In this document: piece after piece, positions 42,322 through 50,824 of the stretch
Layout of the letters: every line of letters begins with the position of its first letter
How positions within the stretch are numbered: the first letter of the stretch is position 1
Assembly: GCF_001053185.1 (NCBI RefSeq)
Contig: NZ_CSTD01000004.1
Coordinates: 405,124 to 469,123, forward strand
Direction of reading: 5' to 3'
Origin: Mycobacterium bohemicum DSM 44277
Lineage (GTDB): Bacteria > Actinomycetota > Actinomycetes > Mycobacteriales > Mycobacteriaceae
Length of the DNA: 64,000 bases
The notes under the pieces: model-generated
Databases searched by the model: none
Told to the model about the DNA's origin: nothing
Seen by the model: the letters and a program-made list of their open reading frames with translations, nothing else
Made by a program: the position numbers and the translations under genes

Positions 42322-42498
42322 GTCAGATGCCGTATCGAACTCGGTAATATCGTGATCCCCAAGTCGGTGACCCCCGCACAGATTGCGAGTAGCTTCGACG
42401 TGTTCGATTTCGGACTCAGCCACACCGAAATGGCGTCGATCCCATCGATCGACGACCGGAGCGCGGCTTGGTCCGAATCCACGACTTCAATTTCATAA
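42322..42498 (+). pseudogene. C-terminal remnant of a second aldo/keto reductase
   Basis: In frame to the stop at 42498 the sequence reads RIELGNIVIPKSVTPAQIASSFDVFDFGLSHTEMASI. This is the typical AKR C-terminal segment (RWHxQLGNIVIPKSV...NFDVFDFELS). The rest of the enzyme is absent. It sits 9 bp before the intact AKR gene, so it is what is left of a tandem paralog. It is more AT-rich than its neighbours. The stretch 42128-42321 upstream holds no gene that I can see and must carry the lipN and AKR promoters. Confidence 0.7.
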
Positions 42499-42507
42499 GG
42501 CAGGTGA

Positions 42508-43359
42508 ATGGCGTTGACTGGCGAGTCGGGCGTTGTCGTTCCGTCCATAGCTCTCAATGATGAAAACACGATGCCCGTGCTCGGCCTGGGCGTTGCGGAT
42601 TTGTCGGACGACGAGGCGGAGCGCGCCGTGGCGGCGGCCCTGGAGATGGGCTGCCGGCTCATCGATACCGCGAAGGCCTACGGAAACGAGGCCGGCGTCG
42701 GGCGGGCGATCGCCGCCTCCGGGATTCCGCGGGCGGAGCTGTTCGTCACCACCAAGCTCGACATCGCCGACCAGGGGTTCATCAGGTCGCAGGAGGCCTG
42801 CGTGGAGAGCCTCGAGCGGCTGGGCCTGGACTACGTGGACCTGTACCTGATCCACTGGCCCGCGCCGGCGCTCGGCACCTATGTGGACTCCTTCGGCGGT
42901 TTGATCCAGTCGCGCGGCGAGGGGCAAGCCCGTTCGATAGGCGTGTCCAACTTCACCGAGGAGCAACTCTCGACGGTCATCGACCTCACCTTCGTCACGC
43001 CGGCGGTCAACCAGGTCGAGCTGCACCCGCTGCTCAACCAGGCCGAGCTGCGCAAGGCCGACACGCAGCACAACGTCGTCACGCAGGCTTACACGCCGCT
43101 GGTCCTGGGCAAGTTGATGGACAACGCGACGGTGACCGCGATCGCGAACGAATACGGCAAGACCCCCGCGCAGGTGTTGCTGCGGTGGAACGTTCAACTG
43201 GGCAACTCGGTGATCTTCCGCTCGACCGAGCCCGAACACATCGCCGGCAACCTGGACATTTTCGACTTCGAATTGGCCTCCGAGCACATGGACGCGATCG
43301 ACGGGCTGAACGACGGCACCCGGTTGCGCCCCGATCCCAACACCTACAGCGGGGAGTAG
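42508..43359 (+). CDS. Aldo/keto reductase
   Basis: A 283-residue (alpha/beta)8 NADPH-dependent reductase (Rv2971 type). The catalytic tetrad is visible: Asp and Tyr in IDTAKAYGNE near residues 51-56, Lys in VTTKLDIAD near 82, and His in LYLIHWPAP near 115. The NADPH region shows SVIFRSTEPEHIAGN in place of the usual IPKS, so the phosphate-binding Lys is missing and cofactor preference may differ. The M. tuberculosis homolog is implicated in dicarbonyl detoxification. A decayed paralog precedes it. Confidence 0.9.
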   Translation: MALTGESGVVVPSIALNDENTMPVLGLGVADLSDDEAERAVAAALEMGCRLIDTAKAYGNEAGVGRAIAASGIPRAELFVTTKLDIADQGFIRSQEACVESLERLGLDYVDLYLIHWPAPALGTYVDSFGGLIQSRGEGQARSIGVSNFTEEQLSTVIDLTFVTPAVNQVELHPLLNQAELRKADTQHNVVTQAYTPLVLGKLMDNATVTAIANEYGKTPAQVLLRWNVQLGNSVIFRSTEPEHIAGNLDIFDFELASEHMDAIDGLNDGTRLRPDPNTYSGE

Positions 43360-43365
43360 CCCCGG

Positions 43366-44079
43366 CTATCCGGCCGGACAGGTGGCGGCGGCCTGACGCA
43401 GCACGCCGACCGACGGCTGGTCCACCGGCAGTGCGTAGCCACGCAGCACGGCGATGAACTGCATGGCGTACTGGCAGGCGAACGCGCCGTTGGGCGGCAT
43501 CCACTGGGCGGGCGGCGAGTCGCCCTTGTCCTGGTTGGCCTGCCCGTCGACGGCCAGCAGATTCGCCGGGTCGTTGGCGAAACGCACCCGCTCGGGCTCC
43601 GGCCAGCCGTAGGCGCCCATGTCCCACGCGTAGGACAGCGGGACGATGTGGTCGATCTGTACGGCCTCGCCCACCTTGGGTCCGCGCTGGAAGGCGATGG
43701 TCTTGTTGGTGTACGGGTCGTGCAGTGTGCCGGTGGCCACCGCATCGGGGCAGCGCTTGACCGACACATAGGTCTTGTCGACGAGGTCGCGGTTGAGGAT
43801 GTCGTCGCGGGTGTCACACCCGTTGTGCCCCAGGGGGGCATCGTTGTCGTCCGTCCAGGCCTCGCCGAACGCCGCCCGCAGGTAGTCGTACCGGTGGGCC
43901 CGCAGCGGCAGCACGGCGATGCCGGCCAGCACGTCGGTGCCCGGCTGCACCGTCGGAACGTCGGCGCGGGCGGCGTATTCGGCGGCGTGCCTGGCCGCCG
44001 ACGATCCCAGCGCCTGGTAGGCGACCAGCACCGCGACGATCGCGGCGGCGGTCAACCACCAGAGCTGTCTGCGGGTCAC
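43366..44079 (-). CDS. Exported HNH endonuclease-like (DUF1524-type) protein
   Basis: A 237-residue protein with an N-terminal membrane/signal segment (LWWLTAAAIVAVLVAYQALG). A secreted domain carries the His-Asp-His motif of DUF1524/HNH nucleases: VQIDHIVPLSYAWDMGA near residue 150, NDPANLLAVDGQANQDKGDSPPAQW, and a Cys pair (NGCDTRDD, VKRCPDA). It resembles Rv2972c. The GTG at 44079 overlaps the recG stop by 4 bp. Nuclease activity is an inference from the motif. Confidence 0.85.
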   Translation of the reverse strand: MTRRQLWWLTAAAIVAVLVAYQALGSSAARHAAEYAARADVPTVQPGTDVLAGIAVLPLRAHRYDYLRAAFGEAWTDDNDAPLGHNGCDTRDDILNRDLVDKTYVSVKRCPDAVATGTLHDPYTNKTIAFQRGPKVGEAVQIDHIVPLSYAWDMGAYGWPEPERVRFANDPANLLAVDGQANQDKGDSPPAQWMPPNGAFACQYAMQFIAVLRGYALPVDQPSVGVLRQAAATCPAG

Positions 44080-46313
44080 GCCTTGTCCAGGTATTCGATG
44101 CGGTCGGTGTCGGTGAACTGCGCTGCCAGCAGCGCCAACCCGGGATCCTGCGGGTCCCGGTCGTAGGCGTCGACGCAGAACGCGCGGGCGGCCTCGATAA
44201 CGTCGACGTGGTCGGCCAAAGACAGCAGGCGCAGATTGATCGCACGGCCGGACTGGTTGCGTCCCAACACATCTCCCTCGCGCCGTTCCTTGAGGTCCAG
44301 GTCGGCGAGCGCAAAGCCGTCCAGCGTGCCGGCGACGGCGCGCAGCCGCGCTCCCGCCCGCGATCCCGGGGGAACCCAGCTGGCCAGCAGGCACAGGCTC
44401 GGGTGCTCGCCGCGGCCGATGCGCCCGCGCAGCTGATGCAACTGGCTGATCCCGAAGCGGTCCGCGTCCATCACCAGCATCACCGTGGCGTTGGGGACGT
44501 CGACGCCGACCTCGATGACCGTCGTGCACACGAGCACATCGAGGTCGCCCGCGCGGAAGGCCGCCATGGCGGCCTCCTTCTGGTCGGAGGGCAGCCCGCC
44601 GTGCATCAGTCCGAGCCGCAGGTCGGCGAGTTCCCCGGACCGCAACCGGGCGAACAGGCCCTCGGCGGTGGCCGACGGGCGAACGCCCGGCTGCTGTTCG
44701 GCGTCGTCGGACTCATCGATGCGCGGCGCCACCACGTAGGCCTGGCGGCCGCCGGACACCTCTTCGATGATGCGCCGCCACGCGCGCTCCAGCCACGCGG
44801 GTTTGTCGGCGACGAAGATGACGTTGGTGGTGATCGGTTGCCGGCCACGCGGAAGTTCGCGCAGCGTCAGGGTTTCCAGGTCGCCGTAGACGGTCAGGGC
44901 GACGGTGCGCGGTATCGGAGTCGCCGTCATCACCAACAGATGGGGCGTGATTCCCGGACGAGCCTTGGCGCGCAACTGGTCTCGCTGCTCGACGCCGAAG
45001 CGGTGTTGTTCGTCGACGATCACCATGCCGAGGTTGTCGAATTCGACCGCGTCCTGCAGCAGGGCGTGCGTGCCGATGACGATGCCGACCTGGCCGCCGG
45101 CGATCTCGGCGCGCACCTGCTTCTTCTGCGCGGCCGTCATCGAGCCGGTCAGCAGCGCCACCCGGGTGGCCACCCCGTCGTCGCTGTCGGCGCCGCCCAG
45201 CTGCCCAGCCATCGCGAGGGGCCCTAGCACGTCGCGGATCGACAGAAGATGTTGGGAGGCAAGGACTTCGGTCGGGGCGAGCAGGGCGCACTGGTAGCCC
45301 GCGTCGACCATCTGCAGCATCGCGAGCACGGCGACGATCGTCTTGCCGGAACCCACCTCGCCCTGCAGCAGTCGGTTCATCGGCTGGGTTGCCGCGAGCG
45401 CACCGGTCAGCACGTCGAGCACGTCGCGCTGGCCCTTGGTCAATTCAAAGGGCAAGCGCCCCAGTAGGTTCGCCGCCAGTCCGTCGGGCCGGGGCGGCGC
45501 CGGCGGGCCCGATTCGGACAGTTCGCCATGCCGGCGGGCCAGCAGCGCCCATTGCAGGCCGACGGCCTCGTCGAACGTCAGTCGCTCGCGGGCCCGCCGG
45601 CGTTCGCTCTCGTCCTCGGAGACGTGGATCGCGCGCAGCGCCTCGTCCTCGGAGATCAGGCCGAGATCCGCGCGCAGGTCGGCGGGCAGCGGGTCTGGCA
45701 CCGGATCGAGGACGTCGAGGACCTGGCGCACCGTGGTGAAGATGGTCCAGCTCTGCAGCTTGGCGCTGGCCGGATAGATCGGAAAGAAGTGGCGTTGGTA
45801 GGCATCCGCAAGCTCTTCGCCGCTGCTGGCGCGGGAGGCGTCGGCGATGCTCCGCAGCGACGCCGTGCCGCGGTTCTTCCCGTCCGGCGAGTCGACGATG
45901 AGGAATGCGGGGTGCGTCAGCTGCATGACGTCCCTGAAGAACCCGACCTCTCCGGAGAGCATCACCTTGGTGCCCTTGGTGAGGTCCTTCTTGATGTAGT
46001 TCGCGTTGAAGAACGTGGCGGTCACCCTCCCGCGTCCCGAGCCGAGAGTGATGCGGAGACACACCTTGCCCGGCTTGTTCCTCATCGGGAACGTCTCCGT
46101 GGCGGCGATCGTGTCGACGATGGTGATGTGCTCACCGGCCGGCGGCCGCTCCTCACCGTCACCGTCGGCGCCCCAGCGGCTGGCGCCCTCGGTGTAGCTG
46201 CGGGGGTAGTGGCGCAGCAGGTCGTTGACGGTGTGAATGCCGAAGACCTCGGCCAACAGTGGCACGACTTTGCCGCCGACGACGTAGTCCAGGCGGTCGG
46301 ACAGCGTCGCCAC
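44076..46313 (-). CDS. recG: ATP-dependent DNA helicase RecG
   Basis: A 745-residue branched-DNA helicase that remodels stalled forks and drives branch migration. The N-terminal OB-fold wedge domain spans about residues 30-160. Helicase motifs are LLQGEVGSGKTIVA (I) near 315, DEQHRFG (II) near 420, MTATPIPRT (III) and QLRGRIGRGEHPS (VI) near 635. The C-terminal LKERREGDVLG motif is diagnostic of RecG. It follows the FakA-like gene by 2 bp. It corresponds to Rv2973c. Confidence 0.95.
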   Translation of the reverse strand: MATLSDRLDYVVGGKVVPLLAEVFGIHTVNDLLRHYPRSYTEGASRWGADGDGEERPPAGEHITIVDTIAATETFPMRNKPGKVCLRITLGSGRGRVTATFFNANYIKKDLTKGTKVMLSGEVGFFRDVMQLTHPAFLIVDSPDGKNRGTASLRSIADASRASSGEELADAYQRHFFPIYPASAKLQSWTIFTTVRQVLDVLDPVPDPLPADLRADLGLISEDEALRAIHVSEDESERRRARERLTFDEAVGLQWALLARRHGELSESGPPAPPRPDGLAANLLGRLPFELTKGQRDVLDVLTGALAATQPMNRLLQGEVGSGKTIVAVLAMLQMVDAGYQCALLAPTEVLASQHLLSIRDVLGPLAMAGQLGGADSDDGVATRVALLTGSMTAAQKKQVRAEIAGGQVGIVIGTHALLQDAVEFDNLGMVIVDEQHRFGVEQRDQLRAKARPGITPHLLVMTATPIPRTVALTVYGDLETLTLRELPRGRQPITTNVIFVADKPAWLERAWRRIIEEVSGGRQAYVVAPRIDESDDAEQQPGVRPSATAEGLFARLRSGELADLRLGLMHGGLPSDQKEAAMAAFRAGDLDVLVCTTVIEVGVDVPNATVMLVMDADRFGISQLHQLRGRIGRGEHPSLCLLASWVPPGSRAGARLRAVAGTLDGFALADLDLKERREGDVLGRNQSGRAINLRLLSLADHVDVIEAARAFCVDAYDRDPQDPGLALLAAQFTDTDRIEYLDKA

Positions 46314-46315
46314 GG

Positions 46316-48007
46316 CTACTCGACCCCGATCAGCAGGGCGTCGCCGCGGTGCCCGGTTCGGTACGTCACCAACTCGGTGCCCGGGTGGTGGTCGTGCATG
46401 TGCCGTTCCAGGATGCCGTTGAGCGCGTCCTCGCCGACGGAGCCCGCGCCCACCAGCACCGTCACCAGGTCGCCGCCGGAGGCCAGCAGAAGATCGAGCA
46501 GGCCGATCGCCGCCCCGACCGCGTCGCGGGCCACGATCAGCACCTCGTCGCCCGCGATACCCAGTCCGTCACCCGGCTGGCAGCGACCCGCCCACGTCAG
46601 CGCGCTTTCGGTCGCGATGCGCACCGACCCGTGCCGCGCGGCGCCCGCGGCGCGGGCCATGGTGTAGCCGTCGTCGACGGCCGGCCGGCCCCTTTCGTGC
46701 ACGGCCAGCGCGGCCAGCCCCTGCACCATCGACCCGGTCGGTATCGGCACCACGTCGATGCCCCAGCCGATGGCCGCGGTGCAGCCGGCCACCAGCTCCT
46801 CGGCGGCCACGTAGCCGTTCGGCAACACCATGACCTGTGCCGCACCGGTGTCGACCACGGCCCGCATCAGCTGGTGCGCGCTGATGTCGGTGTCGGGATC
46901 CGGTCGCAGCACGTTCGCGCCCTCGCCGGCGAACAGCTCGGCTGCGCCGTCGCCGTCGACCACCGCGAGCACCGCCCGCTCCCGCGTCCAGCCACCCGCC
47001 GGCATCCCCGCGATGCCCGAGTCCAGGACCGAGATCACGATCCGGCTGGTCCGCCCGGCGGCCAGCCCCGCCTCGACGGCGGCGCCGGCGTCGTCGGTGT
47101 GGACGTGCACCGAATAGGTGCCGTCGGTCGGCGAGGCGGCGGCGGCCGCGATGGCGACCGAATCGCCCAGCTCCCCGAGCCGGTCCCGCAGCGCGTCGGC
47201 GGCCGCCGGATCGCAACCGTCGAGCCGGTACATCACCTCGAACTGCGGCGCGGGCCGCGCGGCGGGCGCCTGCGGTTGGGGCACCCGCGGCGACAGCTGG
47301 TACACCGTCCGCGCCGGCGCCGGCCCGGCGACGGTGGACCGCAGCGCGTCGAGCAGGACCAACAGGCCCCGGCCGCCCGCGTCGACCGCGCCGGCGTCGG
47401 CCAGCACGTCCAGCTGCTCGGGGGTCTTTTCCAGCGCGATCACGGCCGCGTCACCGGCGGCGGTCACCGCCGCGGCCAGTCCTTCGTCGGAGCACTCCGC
47501 AGTGGACTCAATGGCGTCGGCCGCGGCGCGCAGCACCGACACGATGGTCCCCGGAACTTCCTGACCCCCCATCGACGAGATGACCAGCTCGACCCCGCGC
47601 CGCAGGCCCGCCCCCAGCGTGGCGGCGTCCATGTGCTGCAGTTCGCCGCCTCGGGCGGCGGCCGCAGTCGCGGTCACGTCGGCGATGCCGCGCAGTATCT
47701 GGGAAAGGATGACGCCGGAGTTGCCGCGGGCGCCGTTCAACGCACCGGTCGACAGGGCCGCCGCCGTCTTGGCCACGCAACCGCCGCCGTCGGCGTTGGC
47801 CCCCGCGTTCGCCTCGGCCAACGCCGACCGCATGGTGAACAGCATGTTGGCGCCGGTGTCGGAATCGGCGACCGGGAAGACATTGAGCCGGTTGATCTCG
47901 TCGATGTGGGTGATCAGGTCGCTGACGGCGGTGTGCGCCCAATCCCGCAGGGTGACGGCGTCCAGGAGGCGGTCCGCCGGAGCCTCTGACGTGCCCAGTG
48001 TGCCCAC
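46316..48007 (-). CDS. DAK2/DegV-domain kinase, FakA/YloV-like
   Basis: A 563-residue protein. The N-terminal DhaL (Dak2) domain has the nucleotide/Mg motif NVFPVADSDTGANMLFTMRSAL near residue 42 and GARGNSGVILSQI near 95. A middle domain and a C-terminal FakA domain follow (GAIGWGIDVVPIPTGSMVQGLAALAVHE). Firmicute FakA phosphorylates fatty acids bound by FakB. In M. tuberculosis the homologous region is annotated as two genes (Rv2974c and Rv2975c); here it is one uninterrupted frame. It lies 2 bp upstream of recG. Confidence 0.87.
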   Translation of the reverse strand: MGTLGTSEAPADRLLDAVTLRDWAHTAVSDLITHIDEINRLNVFPVADSDTGANMLFTMRSALAEANAGANADGGGCVAKTAAALSTGALNGARGNSGVILSQILRGIADVTATAAAARGGELQHMDAATLGAGLRRGVELVISSMGGQEVPGTIVSVLRAAADAIESTAECSDEGLAAAVTAAGDAAVIALEKTPEQLDVLADAGAVDAGGRGLLVLLDALRSTVAGPAPARTVYQLSPRVPQPQAPAARPAPQFEVMYRLDGCDPAAADALRDRLGELGDSVAIAAAAASPTDGTYSVHVHTDDAGAAVEAGLAAGRTSRIVISVLDSGIAGMPAGGWTRERAVLAVVDGDGAAELFAGEGANVLRPDPDTDISAHQLMRAVVDTGAAQVMVLPNGYVAAEELVAGCTAAIGWGIDVVPIPTGSMVQGLAALAVHERGRPAVDDGYTMARAAGAARHGSVRIATESALTWAGRCQPGDGLGIAGDEVLIVARDAVGAAIGLLDLLLASGGDLVTVLVGAGSVGEDALNGILERHMHDHHPGTELVTYRTGHRGDALLIGVE

Positions 48008-48270
48008 CTCCTCTGCGCCGGCCGGCCGGCATCCGATGGGCGCCAGCGTAGCCCGGTGACATGCGCGGCGGCTGTGCCCAGTGTCTGTGTTCGACGGTCG
48101 CCTGCGCGGCCATCCGGCCCGCTGAGCCTACCGAGCGGGGCCGACAGCGCCGGTGACGGTTTTGGCGGTTATCAGGACAGTCGGTATCCTGGTTGGGCCC
48201 GGTCCCCCGGGCCGTCCCGGCTTCCGACGTGCGAGTTGCCGGACCCCCGATTTCTTGAGGAGTTTGAACC
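48008..48270. other. Divergent intergenic region between the FakA-like gene and rpmB
   Basis: About 260 bp without a gene. It holds the minus-strand promoter for the FakA-like/recG genes and the plus-strand rpmB promoter. An AGGAG ribosome-binding site at 48258-48262 serves rpmB. I see no clear repeat or hairpin. Confidence 0.45.
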
Positions 48271-48465
48271 ATGGCCGCTGTGTGCGACATCTGCGGGAAA
48301 GGCCCCGGCTTCGGCAAGTCGGTGTCCCACTCCCACCGGCGCACCAGCCGACGGTGGGACCCCAACGTCCAGACCGTGCGCGCCGCGACCCGCCCCGGCG
48401 GCAACAAGCAGCGCCTCAACGTCTGCACGTCCTGCATCAAAGCCGGCAAGGTCGTCCGCGGCTAG
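48271..48465 (+). CDS. rpmB: 50S ribosomal protein L28, zinc-ribbon form
   Basis: A 64-residue L28 (MAAVCDICGKGPGFGKSVSHSHRRTSRRWDPN). It has the four-Cys pattern CDIC...CTSC of the zinc-binding C+ form. C-minus paralogs exist in Zur-controlled operons in mycobacteria, so this copy is probably the one used when zinc is sufficient. The ATG at 48271 has AGGAG upstream. It converges with ung with only 8 bp between the stops. Confidence 0.93.
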   Translation: MAAVCDICGKGPGFGKSVSHSHRRTSRRWDPNVQTVRAATRPGGNKQRLNVCTSCIKAGKVVRG

Positions 48466-48473
48466 TCGCCTGC

Positions 48474-49157
48474 TCAGGGCAGCCGCCAGTCGATCGGGTC
48501 GGCGCCCATGTCCGCCAGCAACGCGTTGGCGCGGCTGAACGGCCGCGAACCGAAGAACCCGCGCGATGCCGACAGCGGCGAAGGATGCGGCGACTCGATC
48601 GCGACGCAGTTTCCCTCGGCCAGCATCGGTTTGAGCGTGGACGCGTCGCGACCCCACAGGATCGCGACCATCGGTTGCGACCGCGCGGCCAGCGCCCGGA
48701 TGGCGCACTCCGTCACCGCTTCCCAGCCCTTGCCGCGATGCGACGCCGGATTGCCGGGGCGAACCGTGAGCACCCTGTTGAGCAGCATGACACCGCGCTG
48801 CGCCCACGGCGTCAAATCGCCGCATGCCGGCTGGGGATGACCGAGGTCGGCGGTGTACTCCTCGAAGATGTTGGCCAGGCTGCGCGGCAGCGGGCGCACC
48901 TCGGGCGCCACCGAAAAGCTCAACCCCACAGCGTGTCCGGGGGTCGGATAGGGATCCTGGCCAACGATGAGGACCCGGACGGCGTCGAAGGGGAAGGTGA
49001 AGGCGCGCAGCACGTTCGGGCCGGCCGGCAGGTATCGGCGCCCGGCGGCGATCTCCTCGCGCAGGAATTGCCCCATCTGAGTTACCTGGCCGGCCACCGG
49101 CTGCAGCGCCGCCGCCCAGCCCTGCTCGACGAGTTCATTCAACGGGCGCGCGGTCAC
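48474..49157 (-). CDS. ung: Uracil-DNA glycosylase
   Basis: A 227-residue family 1 UDG that removes uracil from DNA. The water-activating motif VLIVGQDPYPTPGHAVGLSFS is near residue 63, the Asn strand LLNRVLTVRPG is near 125, and the leucine-intercalation loop SPHPSPLSASRGFFGS is near 188. It is 4 bp downstream of thiL on the same strand. It corresponds to Rv2976c and matters in high-GC genomes, where cytosine deamination is frequent. Confidence 0.95.
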   Translation of the reverse strand: MTARPLNELVEQGWAAALQPVAGQVTQMGQFLREEIAAGRRYLPAGPNVLRAFTFPFDAVRVLIVGQDPYPTPGHAVGLSFSVAPEVRPLPRSLANIFEEYTADLGHPQPACGDLTPWAQRGVMLLNRVLTVRPGNPASHRGKGWEAVTECAIRALAARSQPMVAILWGRDASTLKPMLAEGNCVAIESPHPSPLSASRGFFGSRPFSRANALLADMGADPIDWRLP

Positions 49158-49161
49158 CGCG

Positions 49162-50136
49162 TCACCCTAGCTCGTCATAGGACTGCCACCCGGCGTAGCC
49201 GCTGAACGCGTCGCCGTCGACGAGCACGCGGGCCGGCCCCTCGATCACCCGCCCGATGACGCGCCACCCGGCCGGCACCGGACCGCCGAAACAGGCGACC
49301 AGCGCGTGATCTTCGCCACCGCCCAGCACCCACGCCAGGGGGTCCGCGGCGGCCGCCGCGGCGGCGCCGGCCAGCGCTTCGCGGTCGGCGGCCAGCGCCG
49401 CGGTGGATAAATCCACGCCCACGCCGGAGGCCTCGGCGACGTGCCGCAGGTCGGCCACCAAACCGTCGGAGACGTCGATCATGGCTTCGGCGCCGGCCGC
49501 CGCGGCCGCCGCGCCCTGGCCATAGGGCGGCCGAGGCACCAGGTGACTGCGCCGCAACTCGTCGAAGCCCTCAATGCCGTTGCGCCACAACGAATAACCG
49601 GCCGCCGAGGCGCCCAACTCGCCCGCGACGGCGAGAACCGAGCCGGGTTTGGCGCCCGAGCGCAACACGGGTGCACGGCCGCCCGCGTCGCCGAGCACCG
49701 TCACCGAGATCACCCAGTGCGGGCTGCTGACGAGATCCCCGCCGGCGATGCCGGCACCGACGCGGGCCGCCTCGTCCCACATCCCGTCGACCAGGGACTC
49801 CACCAGATCGGCCGGCGTGTCACCGGGCGCCCCGAAGGCGACCACGAAGGCGGTGGGCCGCGCGCCCATCGCCTCGATGTCGGCGGCATTCTGGGCGATC
49901 GCCTTGCGACCCACGTCGTGCGGCGTCGACCAATCCAGGCGAAAATGCCGGTCCTGCACCAACATGTCGGTCGAGACCACGACGCGGCCGTCCGCGGCGG
50001 AGACCACGGCGCCATCGTCGCCGGGCCCGAGCAGCACCGCGTCGGGTTGCCGCCGGCCGCGCACTAGCCGGTCGATGACGGCGAACTCGCCGAGCCGCCG
50101 CAGCGTCGGGCGCTGCCCCGGTGCGTCGTCGTTCAC
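49162..50136 (-). CDS. thiL: Thiamine-monophosphate kinase
   Basis: A 324-residue ThiL that makes thiamine diphosphate from thiamine phosphate. Conserved blocks are GEFAVIDRLVRG, the acidic loop LLGPGDDGAVV near residue 36, and STDMLVQDRHFRLDW. KAIAQNAADIEAMGARP, GGDLVSS and MIDVSDGLVADLRH follow. The GTG at 50136 (VNDDAPGQRP) has AGGAGG a few bases upstream and fits the family length; an in-frame ATG at 50172 is less likely. It corresponds to Rv2977c. Confidence 0.92.
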   Translation of the reverse strand: MNDDAPGQRPTLRRLGEFAVIDRLVRGRRQPDAVLLGPGDDGAVVSAADGRVVVSTDMLVQDRHFRLDWSTPHDVGRKAIAQNAADIEAMGARPTAFVVAFGAPGDTPADLVESLVDGMWDEAARVGAGIAGGDLVSSPHWVISVTVLGDAGGRAPVLRSGAKPGSVLAVAGELGASAAGYSLWRNGIEGFDELRRSHLVPRPPYGQGAAAAAAGAEAMIDVSDGLVADLRHVAEASGVGVDLSTAALAADREALAGAAAAAAADPLAWVLGGGEDHALVACFGGPVPAGWRVIGRVIEGPARVLVDGDAFSGYAGWQSYDELG

Positions 50137-50249
50137 GCCACCTCCTGCGCGGGTCCGGTTGTGTGAGGCCACACTACGGTCGCGCCCCCACGGTAAGTTG
50201 GGTGCCTGCCGGGCGAGCGCACCGGGCGCAGACAGGAGGTGCGAGGGCC

Positions 50250-50816
50250 GTGACCACCGATCCCGGTCCGGGCTCCGATGCCGGCGGGCCGTCGCGTTGG
50301 GCGATCCTCGCCGCGCTCACGCTGGCCGTCGCGGTGATCGGGGTTGTGCTGACGCTGGCGAGCCGAAGCACGCCGCCGCGCGATGTGACCGTCGCGGCCG
50401 TCGACGCACCGCAAGCCGAGAGCCCCGCGTGCCAATCCCTGGGCGCGGCTTTGCCACAGCGGCTCGGTGACTTTCAGCGAGTGGCCCTCGCGCAACCTGC
50501 GCCCTCGGGCGCGAGCGCCTGGCGGGCCGTGCCCGGTAGCAATCCGGTGGTGCTGCGCTGCGGACTCGACCGCCCGGCCGACTTCGTCGTCGGGTCCCCA
50601 CTCGAGGTCGTCGACGGCGTGCAATGGTTCAAGACCTCAGCCGCGGTCAGGCGCCCCGGGAACGCGGGCGGATCCACCTGGTGCGCCGTGGACCGGTCGG
50701 TATACGTGGCGCTCACACTCCCGGCCGAATCCGGGCCCACGCCGATCCAGCAACTCTCCGAGGTGATCGGCCGTGTCCTTCCCGCGGTCCCGATCCAACC
50801 GGCAGCCCCCAAATAG
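50250..50816 (+). CDS. DUF3515 membrane-anchored protein
   Basis: A 188-residue protein with one N-terminal membrane helix (WAILAALTLAVAVIGVVLTLA). An exported domain has conserved Cys residues (SPACQSLGAALPQRLGDF, VLRCGLDRP, STWCAVDRSVYVALTLP), typical of the actinobacterial DUF3515 family, of unknown function. The GTG at 50250 is preceded by AGGAGG at 50234-50239. It corresponds to Rv2980, lies between thiL and ddl, and converges with ddl. Confidence 0.86.
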   Translation: MTTDPGPGSDAGGPSRWAILAALTLAVAVIGVVLTLASRSTPPRDVTVAAVDAPQAESPACQSLGAALPQRLGDFQRVALAQPAPSGASAWRAVPGSNPVVLRCGLDRPADFVVGSPLEVVDGVQWFKTSAAVRRPGNAGGSTWCAVDRSVYVALTLPAESGPTPIQQLSEVIGRVLPAVPIQPAAPK

Positions 50817-50824
50817 GCGGCTCG

